A stretch of 64,000 nt of DNA from positions 372,001 to 436,000 of the forward strand of contig NZ_BDBH01000001.1 of the NCBI RefSeq assembly GCF_001612885.1, in the 5' to 3' direction. The notes beneath the pieces were generated by a model. It was not told the DNA's origin, searched no databases, and saw only the letters and a list, made by a program, of their open reading frames with translations. Each line of letters begins with the position of its first letter. The first letter of the stretch is position 1. This DNA is from Nocardia harenae NBRC 108248. GTDB lineage: Bacteria; Actinomycetota; Actinomycetes; Mycobacteriales; Mycobacteriaceae. The position numbers and the translations under genes are program-made. This document shows positions 40,801 to 44,306 of the stretch, one piece after another.

Positions 40801-43800
40801 GCACCGGCGCGCCCGCGGTGTTCCAGGCGTTGAGCACCAGCTCCTGCTCGCCCGGCGCGAGCAGCTCCAGGTCGCCGACCGGAACGCCGGCGTCGGCCGC
40901 GACCGCGGCCAGCACCCGGACGAAGCGGTCGGCGAAATCGCGCACGGTGGGCGGGTCGAAGAGGTCGGTGGCGAAGTCGATCGCCCCCTCCAGCCCGGAG
41001 CCGGGGTGCTCGACCAGGGTGAGCTGCAGGTCGAAGCGGGCCTGGCCGGTGCTGGGCAGCTCGATCGGGCGCACCGCGAGCCCGGGCAGCTCCAGCTCGG
41101 CGCGCGCGGTGTTCTGGAAGGCCAGCATGACCTGGAAGAGCGGGTGCCGCGCGGGCGAGCGCACCGGGTCGAGCAGCTCCACCAGCCGTTCGAAGGGCAC
41201 GTCGGCGTGGCCGAAGGCCGCGATATCGCCGCCGCGCACCTCGCGCAGCAGCTCGGTGAAGGGGCGCGCGGTATCCACCTCGGCACGCAGCACCAGGGTA
41301 TTGACGAACATGCCGACGACGTCGTCCAGCGCCGCGTCGCCGCGGCCGGCGACCGGGGTGCCGATCACCACGTCGCCGGTGCCGGAGAGCCGGCTCAGCA
41401 CCACCGCGAGCGCGGCGTGCACCACCATGAACAGCGTCGCGTCGTGCTCGCCCGCGAGCCTGCGCAGCCCGGCGTGCGTGGCGGCGTCCACCCGGAAGGG
41501 CAGGGTGTCGCCGCGGTGCGAGGCCTCGGCCGGGCGCGGGCGATCGGCGGGCAGCTCCGGCTGCGGCGGCAGGTCGGCGAGCCGGGCCCGCCAGTAGCCG
41601 AGCTGGTTCGCCATGGTGGAGGTGGGGTCGTCCTCGGCGCCGAGGGTGCGCCGCTGCCAGAGGGCGTAGTCGGCGTACTGCACGGCGGGCGGTTCCCAGT
41701 CCGGCTCGGCGCCGCGGCTCCGGCTCAGGTACGCCGTCATGAGGTCGCGGGTGAGCGGGGCCAGCGAGAAGCCGTCGGCGGCGATGTGGTGCACCACGCA
41801 GACCAGCACCGCGTCGTCCGGGCCGAGGTCGAGCAGGATCGCCCGGATCGGCGGCGCCGCGGTGACGTCGAAGCCGCGCGCGGCGGCCGCCACGACCAGG
41901 TCGGGGAGCTCGTCCTCGGTGGCGCGGCCGCGCTCCAGCCGGGGCACCACCGGGTCGTCGACCGGCCGGATGTCCTGGTAGCCGACGCCGTCCAGCTCCG
42001 GGTAGACCGTGCGCAGCACCTCGTGCCTGCCGATCAGGTCGGCGACGGCCTGCTCCAGCGCGGCCACGTCGAGCGTGCCGGTGAGCCGCACCGCCATCGG
42101 GATGTTGTTGACCGCGGATTCCGGGTCGAAGCGGTTCAGGAACCACATGCGCTGCTGTGCGTAGGAGAGCGGAATCCGCTCCGGCCGCGGCTGCGCGGTG
42201 AGCGGCGGCCTGCCGCCGGTGCCCGCGTACGCCGCCACCCGATCGGCCAGCGCAGCGACGGTGGTGGCCTCGAAGAGCAGCTGCACCGGGACCTTGGCCG
42301 CCAGCGCGGTGCCGATCCGGGCGGCGGCCTGCGCGGCGAGCAGCGAATTACCGCCGAGTTCGAAGAAGTCGTCGTCGGCACCGACTTCGAAGAAGTCATC
42401 ATCAGCACCGACTTCCAAGAAGTCATCATCAGCACCGGCCGGGGTCCGTCGCCCCAGCACCGCGGCGAAGGCCTCGGCGACGGCCCGCTCGGCGGCGGTG
42501 CCGGGGGCACGGAACTCGCGCGCGGCGAAGACCGGCTCCGGCAGCGCGGCCCGGTCCAGCTTGCCGACCGGGTTCAGCGGAATGTGGTCGAGCACGACCA
42601 CGGCCGCCGGGATCATGTAGGCGGGCAGCGCGCGCCCGGCGAAGAGCACCAGCTTCTCGGTGTCGAGTACCGCGCCGGGCCGGGGCAGCACGTAGGAGAC
42701 CAGCGCGGTGACCCCCGATGGCAGCACCTTGCCGAGCGTGGCGGCGTAGTCGACGTCCTCGTGCGCGGTGAGCGCGGCATCGATCTCGCCCAGCTCCACC
42801 CGGAAGCCGCGCACCTTGACCTGGAAGTCGGTCCGGCCGAGGAACTCCAAGGGAATGTGCGCGACGTCGACGGGGCGCCCCGGGGCGCCGGGATCGGTGC
42901 GCCGAGCCAGATCACCGGTGCGGTACATGCGGCTGCCCGGCTCGCCGAGCTCGCCGCCGAAGGGGCAGGCCACGAAGCGGCTCGCGGTGAGCGCGGTGCG
43001 GTTCAGGTAGCCGCGGGCCAGCGCGGGCCCGGCCAGGTAGAGCTCGCCTGCCACCCCGGCCGGCACCGGCCGCAGCCTGGCGTCCAGCACGAAGACGTGC
43101 ACCCCCGGGTAGGCGGTGCCGATGGTGATCGGCTCGCCCGCGCGCAGCGCCGGGGTGCCGGTGGCGGCGATGGTGGCCTCGGTGGGGCCGTAGGCATTGA
43201 AGAAGTCGCGCGGCGCGCCGGCGTCGGAGTCGCCCGACGGCCGAGCCCAGCGCCGGACCAATTCCGGGCCGAAGCGGTCGCCGATGACCATGACCGAGCG
43301 CAGCTCGTCGATCCCGCCCGGATCCACCGACTCCAGCGCGCCCGGCGTGATGAGCATGTGCGTCACCCGCTCGCGGCGGATGAGATCGGCCAGCTCGAAG
43401 CCGCCGAACACCCCGGGCGGCGCGATCACCAGCGTGGAGCCGGTGCCGAAGGCCAGCAGCAGCTCCAGCACCGAGACGTCGAAGTTGGGCGAGCAGATGT
43501 GCAGCACCCGGGAACCCGGCCGCACGTCGTAGTGGTCGCGCTCGTGCGCGACCAGCGCGCCGAGACCGGCGTGCGTGACGACGACGCCCTTCGGCTTCCC
43601 GGTCGACCCGGAGGTGTAGAGCACATAGGCCGGGTGCTCGACGTGCAGCGGCCGCACCCGGTCCTCGTAGGAGACCGGGTGCCCCTCGCGCTCGTCGATG
43701 CGCCTGGCGACGGTGGGGTCGTCCAGCTCGATCCAGTAGGCGGCGGTGCCGAGCACCGGCCGGTGCCTGCTCAGGGTGAGGCCGAACTCGGCGCCGGAAT

Positions 43801-44161
43801 CGGCCACCATGTGCTCGATCCGCTCGCGCGGGTAGGTGGGGTCGATCGGCACGTAGGCCGCGCCCGCCTTGGCGATGGCCCACACCGACAGCACCGACTC
43901 CGCCGACCTGGTGATGGCGATGGCGACCACCGAGCCGGGGCCGACCTCCCGGGCGATGAGCTCGCGGGCCAGCTTGGAGGAGGCCGCGTCCAGCTCGCGG
44001 TAGCTCAGCTCCTCCTGGTCGCCGGGCTCGCCGGTGGGGTTGTACCGGATCGCCACCGACTCCGCCGCAGCCTCGACCGCCCCGGTCAGCAGCTGAACGA
44101 ACAGCGGGCTACGGGTCTTGCGCCGACGGTTGTCCCGGTTCGAGCGTCGGTGGGAGTCCAT
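21560..44161 (-). CDS. Giant NRPS (NRPS1): six modules, TE, then a post-TE condensation-like domain
   Basis: About 7,533 aa. ATG 44161 (MDSHRRSN) is preferred because AGGGG lies 9 nt upstream; ATG 44170 adds MHT. Numbered from 44170: A1 to about 590; T1 607; C2 660 (HHIAADG 795); A2 1150; T2 1697; C3 1765 (HHICVDG); A3 2254; T3 2765; C4 2830; A4 3313; T4 3818; C5 3883; A5 4367; T5 4877 (LGGDS); E 4938 (HHYVIDG 5071, EGHGRE, NYLGR); C6 5430 (HHLLLDG 5557); A6 5911; T6 6408; TE 6635-6880 (GWSLGG 6710). A Pro/Thr-rich linker and a degenerate C/E-like domain, 7110-7536, follow. Specificity codes as I align them to GrsA: A1 DVLLMIAIA, A2 DFWNVGMVH (the threonine code), A3 DALVLGAVA, A4 DVWDFILVS, A5 DAFVLAGIM, A6 DIWHFAWVV. 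Only A2 is assigned with confidence. The E domain implies a D-residue at position 5. The first module lacks a C domain, so this is an initiation-to-release line. It is downstream of NRPS2 by 136 bp, probably the same operon. Confidence 0.93.
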   Translation of the reverse strand: MDSHRRSNRDNRRRKTRSPLFVQLLTGAVEAAAESVAIRYNPTGEPGDQEELSYRELDAASSKLARELIAREVGPGSVVAIAITRSAESVLSVWAIAKAGAAYVPIDPTYPRERIEHMVADSGAEFGLTLSRHRPVLGTAAYWIELDDPTVARRIDEREGHPVSYEDRVRPLHVEHPAYVLYTSGSTGKPKGVVVTHAGLGALVAHERDHYDVRPGSRVLHICSPNFDVSVLELLLAFGTGSTLVIAPPGVFGGFELADLIRRERVTHMLITPGALESVDPGGIDELRSVMVIGDRFGPELVRRWARPSGDSDAGAPRDFFNAYGPTEATIAATGTPALRAGEPITIGTAYPGVHVFVLDARLRPVPAGVAGELYLAGPALARGYLNRTALTASRFVACPFGGELGEPGSRMYRTGDLARRTDPGAPGRPVDVAHIPLEFLGRTDFQVKVRGFRVELGEIDAALTAHEDVDYAATLGKVLPSGVTALVSYVLPRPGAVLDTEKLVLFAGRALPAYMIPAAVVVLDHIPLNPVGKLDRAALPEPVFAAREFRAPGTAAERAVAEAFAAVLGRRTPAGADDDFLEVGADDDFFEVGADDDFFELGGNSLLAAQAAARIGTALAAKVPVQLLFEATTVAALADRVAAYAGTGGRPPLTAQPRPERIPLSYAQQRMWFLNRFDPESAVNNIPMAVRLTGTLDVAALEQAVADLIGRHEVLRTVYPELDGVGYQDIRPVDDPVVPRLERGRATEDELPDLVVAAAARGFDVTAAPPIRAILLDLGPDDAVLVCVVHHIAADGFSLAPLTRDLMTAYLSRSRGAEPDWEPPAVQYADYALWQRRTLGAEDDPTSTMANQLGYWRARLADLPPQPELPADRPRPAEASHRGDTLPFRVDAATHAGLRRLAGEHDATLFMVVHAALAVVLSRLSGTGDVVIGTPVAGRGDAALDDVVGMFVNTLVLRAEVDTARPFTELLREVRGGDIAAFGHADVPFERLVELLDPVRSPARHPLFQVMLAFQNTARAELELPGLAVRPIELPSTGQARFDLQLTLVEHPGSGLEGAIDFATDLFDPPTVRDFADRFVRVLAAVAADAGVPVGDLELLAPGEQELVLNAWNTAGAPVPELTLVDLVAARAQARPYSVAVRGTGELGTELDYGTLWARAEQAARALIELGAAPETVVAVAAGRTEELPVALLAVLMSGAAYLPLDTGYPAQRLRFLLADAAPVAVLTTGAERELLPPTDIPVVTLAELGTGAEPDEHVTQVYAPQRRLAAARRGELRPDNLAYIIYTSGSTGTPKGVRVTHRNVLELFANTQLIFDFDADDAWTLFHSFAFDFSVWELWCAFATGGTVVLVDQLTARSPEAFRALLVRERVTVLNQTPSAFRQLAEADRAAVAGGADPLALRYVVLGGEALDLRGLRAWYERYPRDAPWLVNMYGITETTVHVTFQVLDERLAAEAVGVIGRALPGVRAYVLDDRLHPAPVGVIGELHVSGGQLARGYAGQPGRTAARFVADPFGPPGARMYRSGDLGRWAGFGAGMALEYLGRADQQVQVRGFRIEPGEVEAALLGLDGVAEAAVLVRADEHSGERLVGYVVPGQVWDAFTGAGPDPGVLRAELAAVLPAHMVPDVITVLTALPLTRNGKLDRAALPSPEVIGAAQAQAPAGPIEQGVADVFAGLLGATEVGRDDDFFALGGNSLLATRAVARVNEALDAAVSVRDLFDAPTVAALAARVVASAAADGRAERPPLVPVRRPERVPLAPAQHRMWVLNRLDPESLVYNIPLAIRLTGELDAPALRTAVADVLDRHEPLRTRYPLGPDGEPYQEVRTVEETMPEGLPVRRAADPGRLVAELMGNPFDVAEHVPVRAVLVQTGPTEHLLVLVLHHICVDGASVAVLARDLVTAYAARAAGARPAFAPLAVRYADYAIRQREVVGSADDPGSLANRQLAYWKEQLAGLPAVLELPWDRPRPAIPTMRGLTARVVIPAEVHEALIRFTRGRNATVFMAVHAALAVLLARFADSNDLAIGTPYAGRGDRALDDLVGMFVNSLTLRTVLDPEESFTELLDRVRETDLTAFAHAEVPFEQVVEHAVAGHVGPHHPLFQVMLAFQNVEPPALELPGLRVSALDPGAVTAKFDLQVVVEPRPRVDGRAGELVALFTVAADVFDEVAAQSFARRFARVLAAVADDPEIAVGAIDLLDAAERERAHARTQLAAAPVAAATLPELMTAAVWSAPVGAAVRYPDPDGGAVELTYAELDERSNRVARALIARGVGPEDIVAVAMPRSPESVLAVWAIAKAGAAYLPIDPDHPAERVAHMIGDSGVLLGLTVAGVRDRLPGAAEWLLLDSENTAYAAYPAGAVEQTDRRRPLEPRHPAYVIYTSGSTGVPKGVVVTHAGFARLGAHQREKYGVTPDSRVLHFASPSFDASFLELLITLSGSATAVVVPPTVYGGADLAALLRRERVTHAVFTPTALAAMEPDGLDDLRVILTGGEVLKADLVRRWVLPIGGDRIREFYNAYGPTEATVATTVTEQLSGRLVPTVGTAIPGNGVYVLDRRLRPVPDRVVGELYLTGAQLARGYLARPGLTADRFVADPFAADGSRLYRTGDLVRWTRSGDLEFVGRTDTQVKIRGRRIELGEIDAVLASHADVDFVATLGIDRPGGGTILAAYVRPHPGRAPEPSELFALAERSLPGYMVPAAITLLDEVPLAPTGKLDRAALPAPVLRGAAYRAPATRLEALVARVFVELLGAERAGADDDFFALGGNSLSATRLAARLGARLDTTVQARLVFEAPTVAALAARLAEIQGSGARPALTPVPRPERLPLSPAQQRMWFLNQFDTTSPTDTIPVALRLTGAVDVAAVRAAVADVLARHEALRTVYPAVDGAAHQVVLPVAGVLPDLDPRPADPATLPAKLADFANVGIDVTERPPVRAALYELGPREYVFALVLHHIAADGASVAPLVRDLSTAYLARAEGREPALPPLPVQYADYTLWQRELLGAEDDPESMAATQLRYWQATLDGIPARLDLPADHPRPAVASGRGARHPFTIPAETYAAVEELARRNGASAFMVTHAAFAVLLARLTGTGDITVGTPVAGRGEAVLDDLVGMFVNTLVLRTRIDPAEPFTELLARVRETDLGAFANAELPFERLVEVLDPERSAAHHPLFTVALFFQNLDPVALELPGLSVAGLEVEGARARFDLQLTVTPPRGGAAAAEFAYATDLFEPETVAGFADRLLRLLDELVTRPSVPVGDAALLTAAEREAAVWSGPAFQVQAEELLDGYRRAARTLPAQVAVEYEGRILTYAEFDAAVNRLARLLIARGAGPETVVALSIRRSPELVIAIYAVLTAGAAYLPLDPEHPAERIGTVLDIAAPVCLLTTAADRVPAPAWLPVLELDSLDATGFAAEPLAAHERRAPLHPEHPAYVLFTSGSTGQPKGVAVPQRAIHQQISWMLARYPLEPGDRYLQKTATTFDVSLWGWLLPLRAGARLVLATPDGHRDPRYLLDTIAARGITVTDFVPSVLTALVAAAGRDSADLASLRELFVIGEALPPETVAAFAAATPARLHNLYGPTEAAVSITGWTARPGAPVAIGEPQGGSRVYLLDERLHPVPDGVVGELYLAGDQLARGYVGRPDRTAERFVADPFGPAGARMYRSGDLVRRTASGELEYRGRADFQVKFRGQRVELGEIEAALLAAPGVAQAVVVPVPVAEGEHLVGYLVPADGARLDRDALRGGLAARLPGYLVPTALVELEAMPLTSSGKLDRRALPAPEFTARAFTAPSGPVEELVAAAYAEVLARTGVGRDDDFFALGGNSLGAMRVAARIGAALERRVPVALVFELPVVSALAARLTGAPVEDAPALVAAARPAAVPLSPAQRRMWFLNQFDTAATAYNIPVAVRLRGALDTAALRAALGDLLARHETLRTRYPDSGTGPEQLILPPGGGIELGVEPVAAAEVTERVAELAATPFDVAAEVPVRVALLAVTDPEPGADEHVLVVVLHHIAADGWSIRPLTHDLVAAYRARAVGAAPEWAPLPVQYADYALWQRATVGDPDDPDSLGAAQLRYWRNALEGLPAESTLPGDRPRPAQPSLRGGSVAFTVDPAVHRALDELARSTGASLFMTVHTVLAVLLARLGGGDDIAVGTAVAGRGVAELDDVVGMFVNTLVLRSRIDPAEPFAELLARQRETDLAAFAHADVPFEEVVAALEPERALNRSPLFQVALAYQNLPATGFALPGLELTVLDPQLRVERFDLSVAIGAAGPERDAALIGSVGYALDRYAESTVRAFAGRFVRLLAAVAAAPRTPVGDLPLVTEAELGGSSRLGGRPAPDLLTLSELFTGAAAQAPATVAVRAGERAWSYDELQTRSARLARALIDSGIGPGDVVAIGMPRTPESVLAIWAVAQTGAAFVPVDPDYPPERVAYMVTDSGAVLGLTLAAVRDRLPADLPWLALDGRGSDSWINEFGSAPVADRDRLAPLSPADIAYVVYTSGSTGAPKGVAVNHLGLAGLVVAQRVALRAAGESRVLHVASPSFDASIFELLLAAGAAATLVIAPRSASSGDELAELLRTEAVSHAVLTPSVLATLDPAALPDLVSLLAAGEASPPELAARWAIALPDGGVREVHNGYGPTEATIMTNSARLQPGAPVTLGETVAGITEWVLDGRLHPVPTGAVGELHIAGAALAEGYRNRPGLTASRFVACPWLPGQRMYRTGDLVRRTAAGDLEFLGRNDLQVKIRGLRIEPGELEAVLTAHESVGFAVVQPRQLPGGAVGLVGYVLPADGREIGVEQLHAFVTHRLPAHLVPAALVVLDAIPLTPGGKLDRAALPAPVPSGGTARPPVDATQARLAEIFGRVLGLEHIGVDDSFFALGGDSISAIQVVGGARAAGLVITAREVFEQRTVAGLARIARTAAHQGTAPAELSGGGIGSLPLLPVLADFLDRGGIVDRFGQFMVLALPPGIDRGELVATLAAVVERHDALRARLRPAPGGWEFETRATGAAELVEAAVTRLDVPAAAGEVELNRFATVAADTALAELAPAAGRMFAGVWLHRPDDRDALVLAVHHYVIDGVSWRVLLPDLVTAWAQISAGIEVELPPVGTSLRRWAHGLAAAAPGRAGELPLWRSILATPDPLLGVRALDPRRDTHAGTGRFEVPVPGPIAAAVLTRLPALYHTGPDTALLTALAMAVRAWRSRRGVEAATTVVRLEGHGREEQVVPGADLARTVGWFTTVHPVALDLGAVALGPDYEGGAAAAEAVRAVKENLRAVPDRGIGFGMLRRLDPAGELAEPAHPGQISFNYLGRAGGIAGALTMDWLPTGEFGRIELDPAPELPASGVIEIDAVADDLDGIRLTATFRYVAGILDEADVRDLAEDWLAALESLAGHLDHPAAGGLTPSDVALVTVTQPELDGWRAAGDGLVDVLPVTPLQAGLLVHSAEPGPDYYVMQFALELPADVAMDRLYAAGLALLDRHAVLRTVFAHTADGTPVQLVYERVPLPWRHFEPVPDADLPALRAAERAEPMDPGVAPLLRMTVYRTESGRAHLTLTLHHLLLDGWSMPLLVRDLLVLYAGGPELPAPRPYRDYVQYLAERDREAATAAWAAALDGVEPTLLAPALAAFAGPVPAEQRDEVGTAVVEVDATRTAALGALATGTGVTLATVVQAAWALVLGGAVGSADVVFGAVVSGRSAELAGAEEMVGLFATTVPVRVHTGGPGTVRTLLTRLQSEQAALLDHHHLGLAEIQRAPAHRTGSADPLFDTLVAVESYPVDTEALRAAAEHATGIPGLGGTDSVTYTHYPITLLVDVGAQLGIRVLFRRDTVEDAVAAVLTQRLRVVLDRLSLGPDRRLAALDLLPGPERAVLDALNDGALAPPPGTDTLVSLFRDQVARTPDAPAVTFGDETLTYAEFGLRVAGYAGALTRLGAGPERLVAVALPRSLDLVTAIYAVLGTGAAYVPLDPDDPAERLDAVLAQVQPEFVLASSDFRTGAGTAVVDFAEVRPGIARAYINRPDTLASVVHTSGSTGRPKGVLMTHRQLVNQLRWAQAAHPHDSSDVVLHKTPVTFDIHAWELFWPLQTGARLVIAEPGAHRDPALLRAVIEREGVTTVHFVPSLLDAYLGLLAETPGEPAALPRRVFAAGEALSRTTVHRCTALLAGELHNWYGPAEATVVTAYRADTDGGTGPVPIGTPVAGTDIHVLDGLLRRVPIGAPGELYLAGVQLARGYAGEPGRTAERFVADPFRPGERLYRTGDIVRLGRRGLEYLGRNDFQVKLRGQRVEPGEVEAVLRAHPAVAAAAVTVADGRLVAYPVPVAGQVADPAELLAFARTRLPGYLVPAAVVPLAELPLTGTGKLDRRALPAPDFAPRAGREPSTATERLVAEAFAAALPGAVGVGADDDFFALGGTSLDAVRAVARLASETDVPVRVPWLFDGATVADLAARIDAVRGVPARGVPADSDVHAGASSEPVLPVAEGLSAEPGTHVHPGSEPGTQDGAAAELEPGADVAGEVPVESGADAAGGVPVESGADVAGGVPVESGADVAGGVPVELGAPAAADVAADPFAGASDGEHADHIPSDAGISGAPSTALGADDLPTTVYQPAPAGRHAAPADPALAIVLPLRTGDPGQPPLFCIHPMAGLAWCYQPLATRLTPGIPVYGIQSPVLSEPLTGPDAWDDPESLAELAERYVTEIRAIHPDGPYNLLGWSLGGILAHEVAVRLRAAKQQVTLLALLDADFAFDLATWRETTVRMLAEIGMHDVDPDRLAELSEEHLAALHRSIPAEMVEVDRTRLRAAYTTAVRSVLLLPRHRPGVFDGTVHYFRAAADDRRDHDVIASWRPHAARILDHEVPVRHEEMTDAAALATVLPLLDALLTADAPTEIRPLPAPRAPTPDTPAPATTVSSAEPAPATATAVGEPAQAATPMPATPAEESPTTPPDTSVPPSVESGWATPVDDTPGPDISVPPSVEPGWATPANGAPSTDATPAGPAVEYPRATPAGPAPEYPWATPANGIPTTPARSGEPATPPRLSTPPEPPRVPTESTPWATTPNGVPAPNSADESPVPTPSYTEDRAPRHRARPATLNPFGPALTDSEPPAEPRTRVPTISTSSLTTAVLPSRLPITTPTAAALGLAVHARAAALDVPAGTDPAAVRAAIDAVLERHPLLWSRWRQEPGAPGPVFELPPRTERADETFLHLPLSGELPPLDRLVAEVSAELDPTAGRNIRAVFAARPDGSATLLLVASALVVDDTTWRILADDIAATWSGSRHANPPGSDDGVTELLTALRRRLAGAERAELDWWRGTLAGRPAEPPIPAGGRRRISLTITADGTAAVAAAAAAHGAEVLDVLLAATALAVRTAADQAVTRAIGPVVRLQADGRTAGRTDGVAGAFDLSYPFPLPMADVDVAEALVGGPAAGTLLERVAAARAAVPSGGAGYSVLRHVTARRELAAAAQGRYALRYRDVRPARVLIEPPIPDLLLDLLIDVGPDGLLVRFDYVEAAFNQDEIRVFAEHWVRALGGLAEHGSHQQAAY
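23136..23207 (-). repeat. 36-bp tandem duplication in the post-TE linker of NRPS1
   Basis: Two adjacent 36-bp units (23136-23171, 23172-23207) encode two copies of an ATPAGPA-x-EYP-x motif (VEYPRATPAGPA, PEYPWATPANG). The reading frame is kept. It is part of a 200-residue Pro/Thr/Ala-rich linker that separates the TE from the C-terminal condensation-like domain. Confidence 0.8.
23239..23353 (-). repeat. 66-bp-offset direct repeat in the post-TE linker of NRPS1
   Basis: Two 49-bp segments (23239-23287 and 23305-23353) are almost identical and lie 66 bp (22 codons) apart. They encode SVPPSVESGWATPV and SVPPSVEPGWATPA. The W-A-T-P motif recurs in the neighbouring 36-bp units, so the linker has grown by several rounds of in-frame duplication. 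Confidence 0.8.
24515..24658 (-). repeat. Four tandem 36-bp repeats in the T6-TE linker of NRPS1
   Basis: Units at 24515-24550, 24551-24586, 24587-24622 and 24623-24658 differ by only a few bases. They encode four copies of the 12-residue motif GADVAGGVPVES (residues about 6505-6552). The linker between the last carrier protein and the thioesterase is about 200 residues, much longer than the short joins in NRPS2 and NRPS3. Confidence 0.92.
42356..42436 (-). repeat. In-frame triplication of the T1 core motif of NRPS1
   Basis: Three adjacent 27-bp units (42356-42382, 42383-42409, 42410-42436) encode [18 protein letters not shown] and GADDDFFEL, the last running into GGNSLL, the phosphopantetheine attachment site. 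Ordinary carrier domains in this window have a single DDDFFxLGGNSL. Units 2 and 3 also share codons (ATCATC) that differ from the unit beside GGNS. Confidence 0.95.
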
Positions 44162-44306
44162 CGTGTGCATCCCCTAAGGCAGAGCAGATTCTCGAGTGTA
44201 GGCAGCGGTCGCACTCTGCCGCACACTCCGTTTATCGTCGGCGCAGCGGCCTTGTTGCACCCGAGATACCGGGACGCCGGTCTCGGGGGCATGGCCGCGC
44301 CGCACT

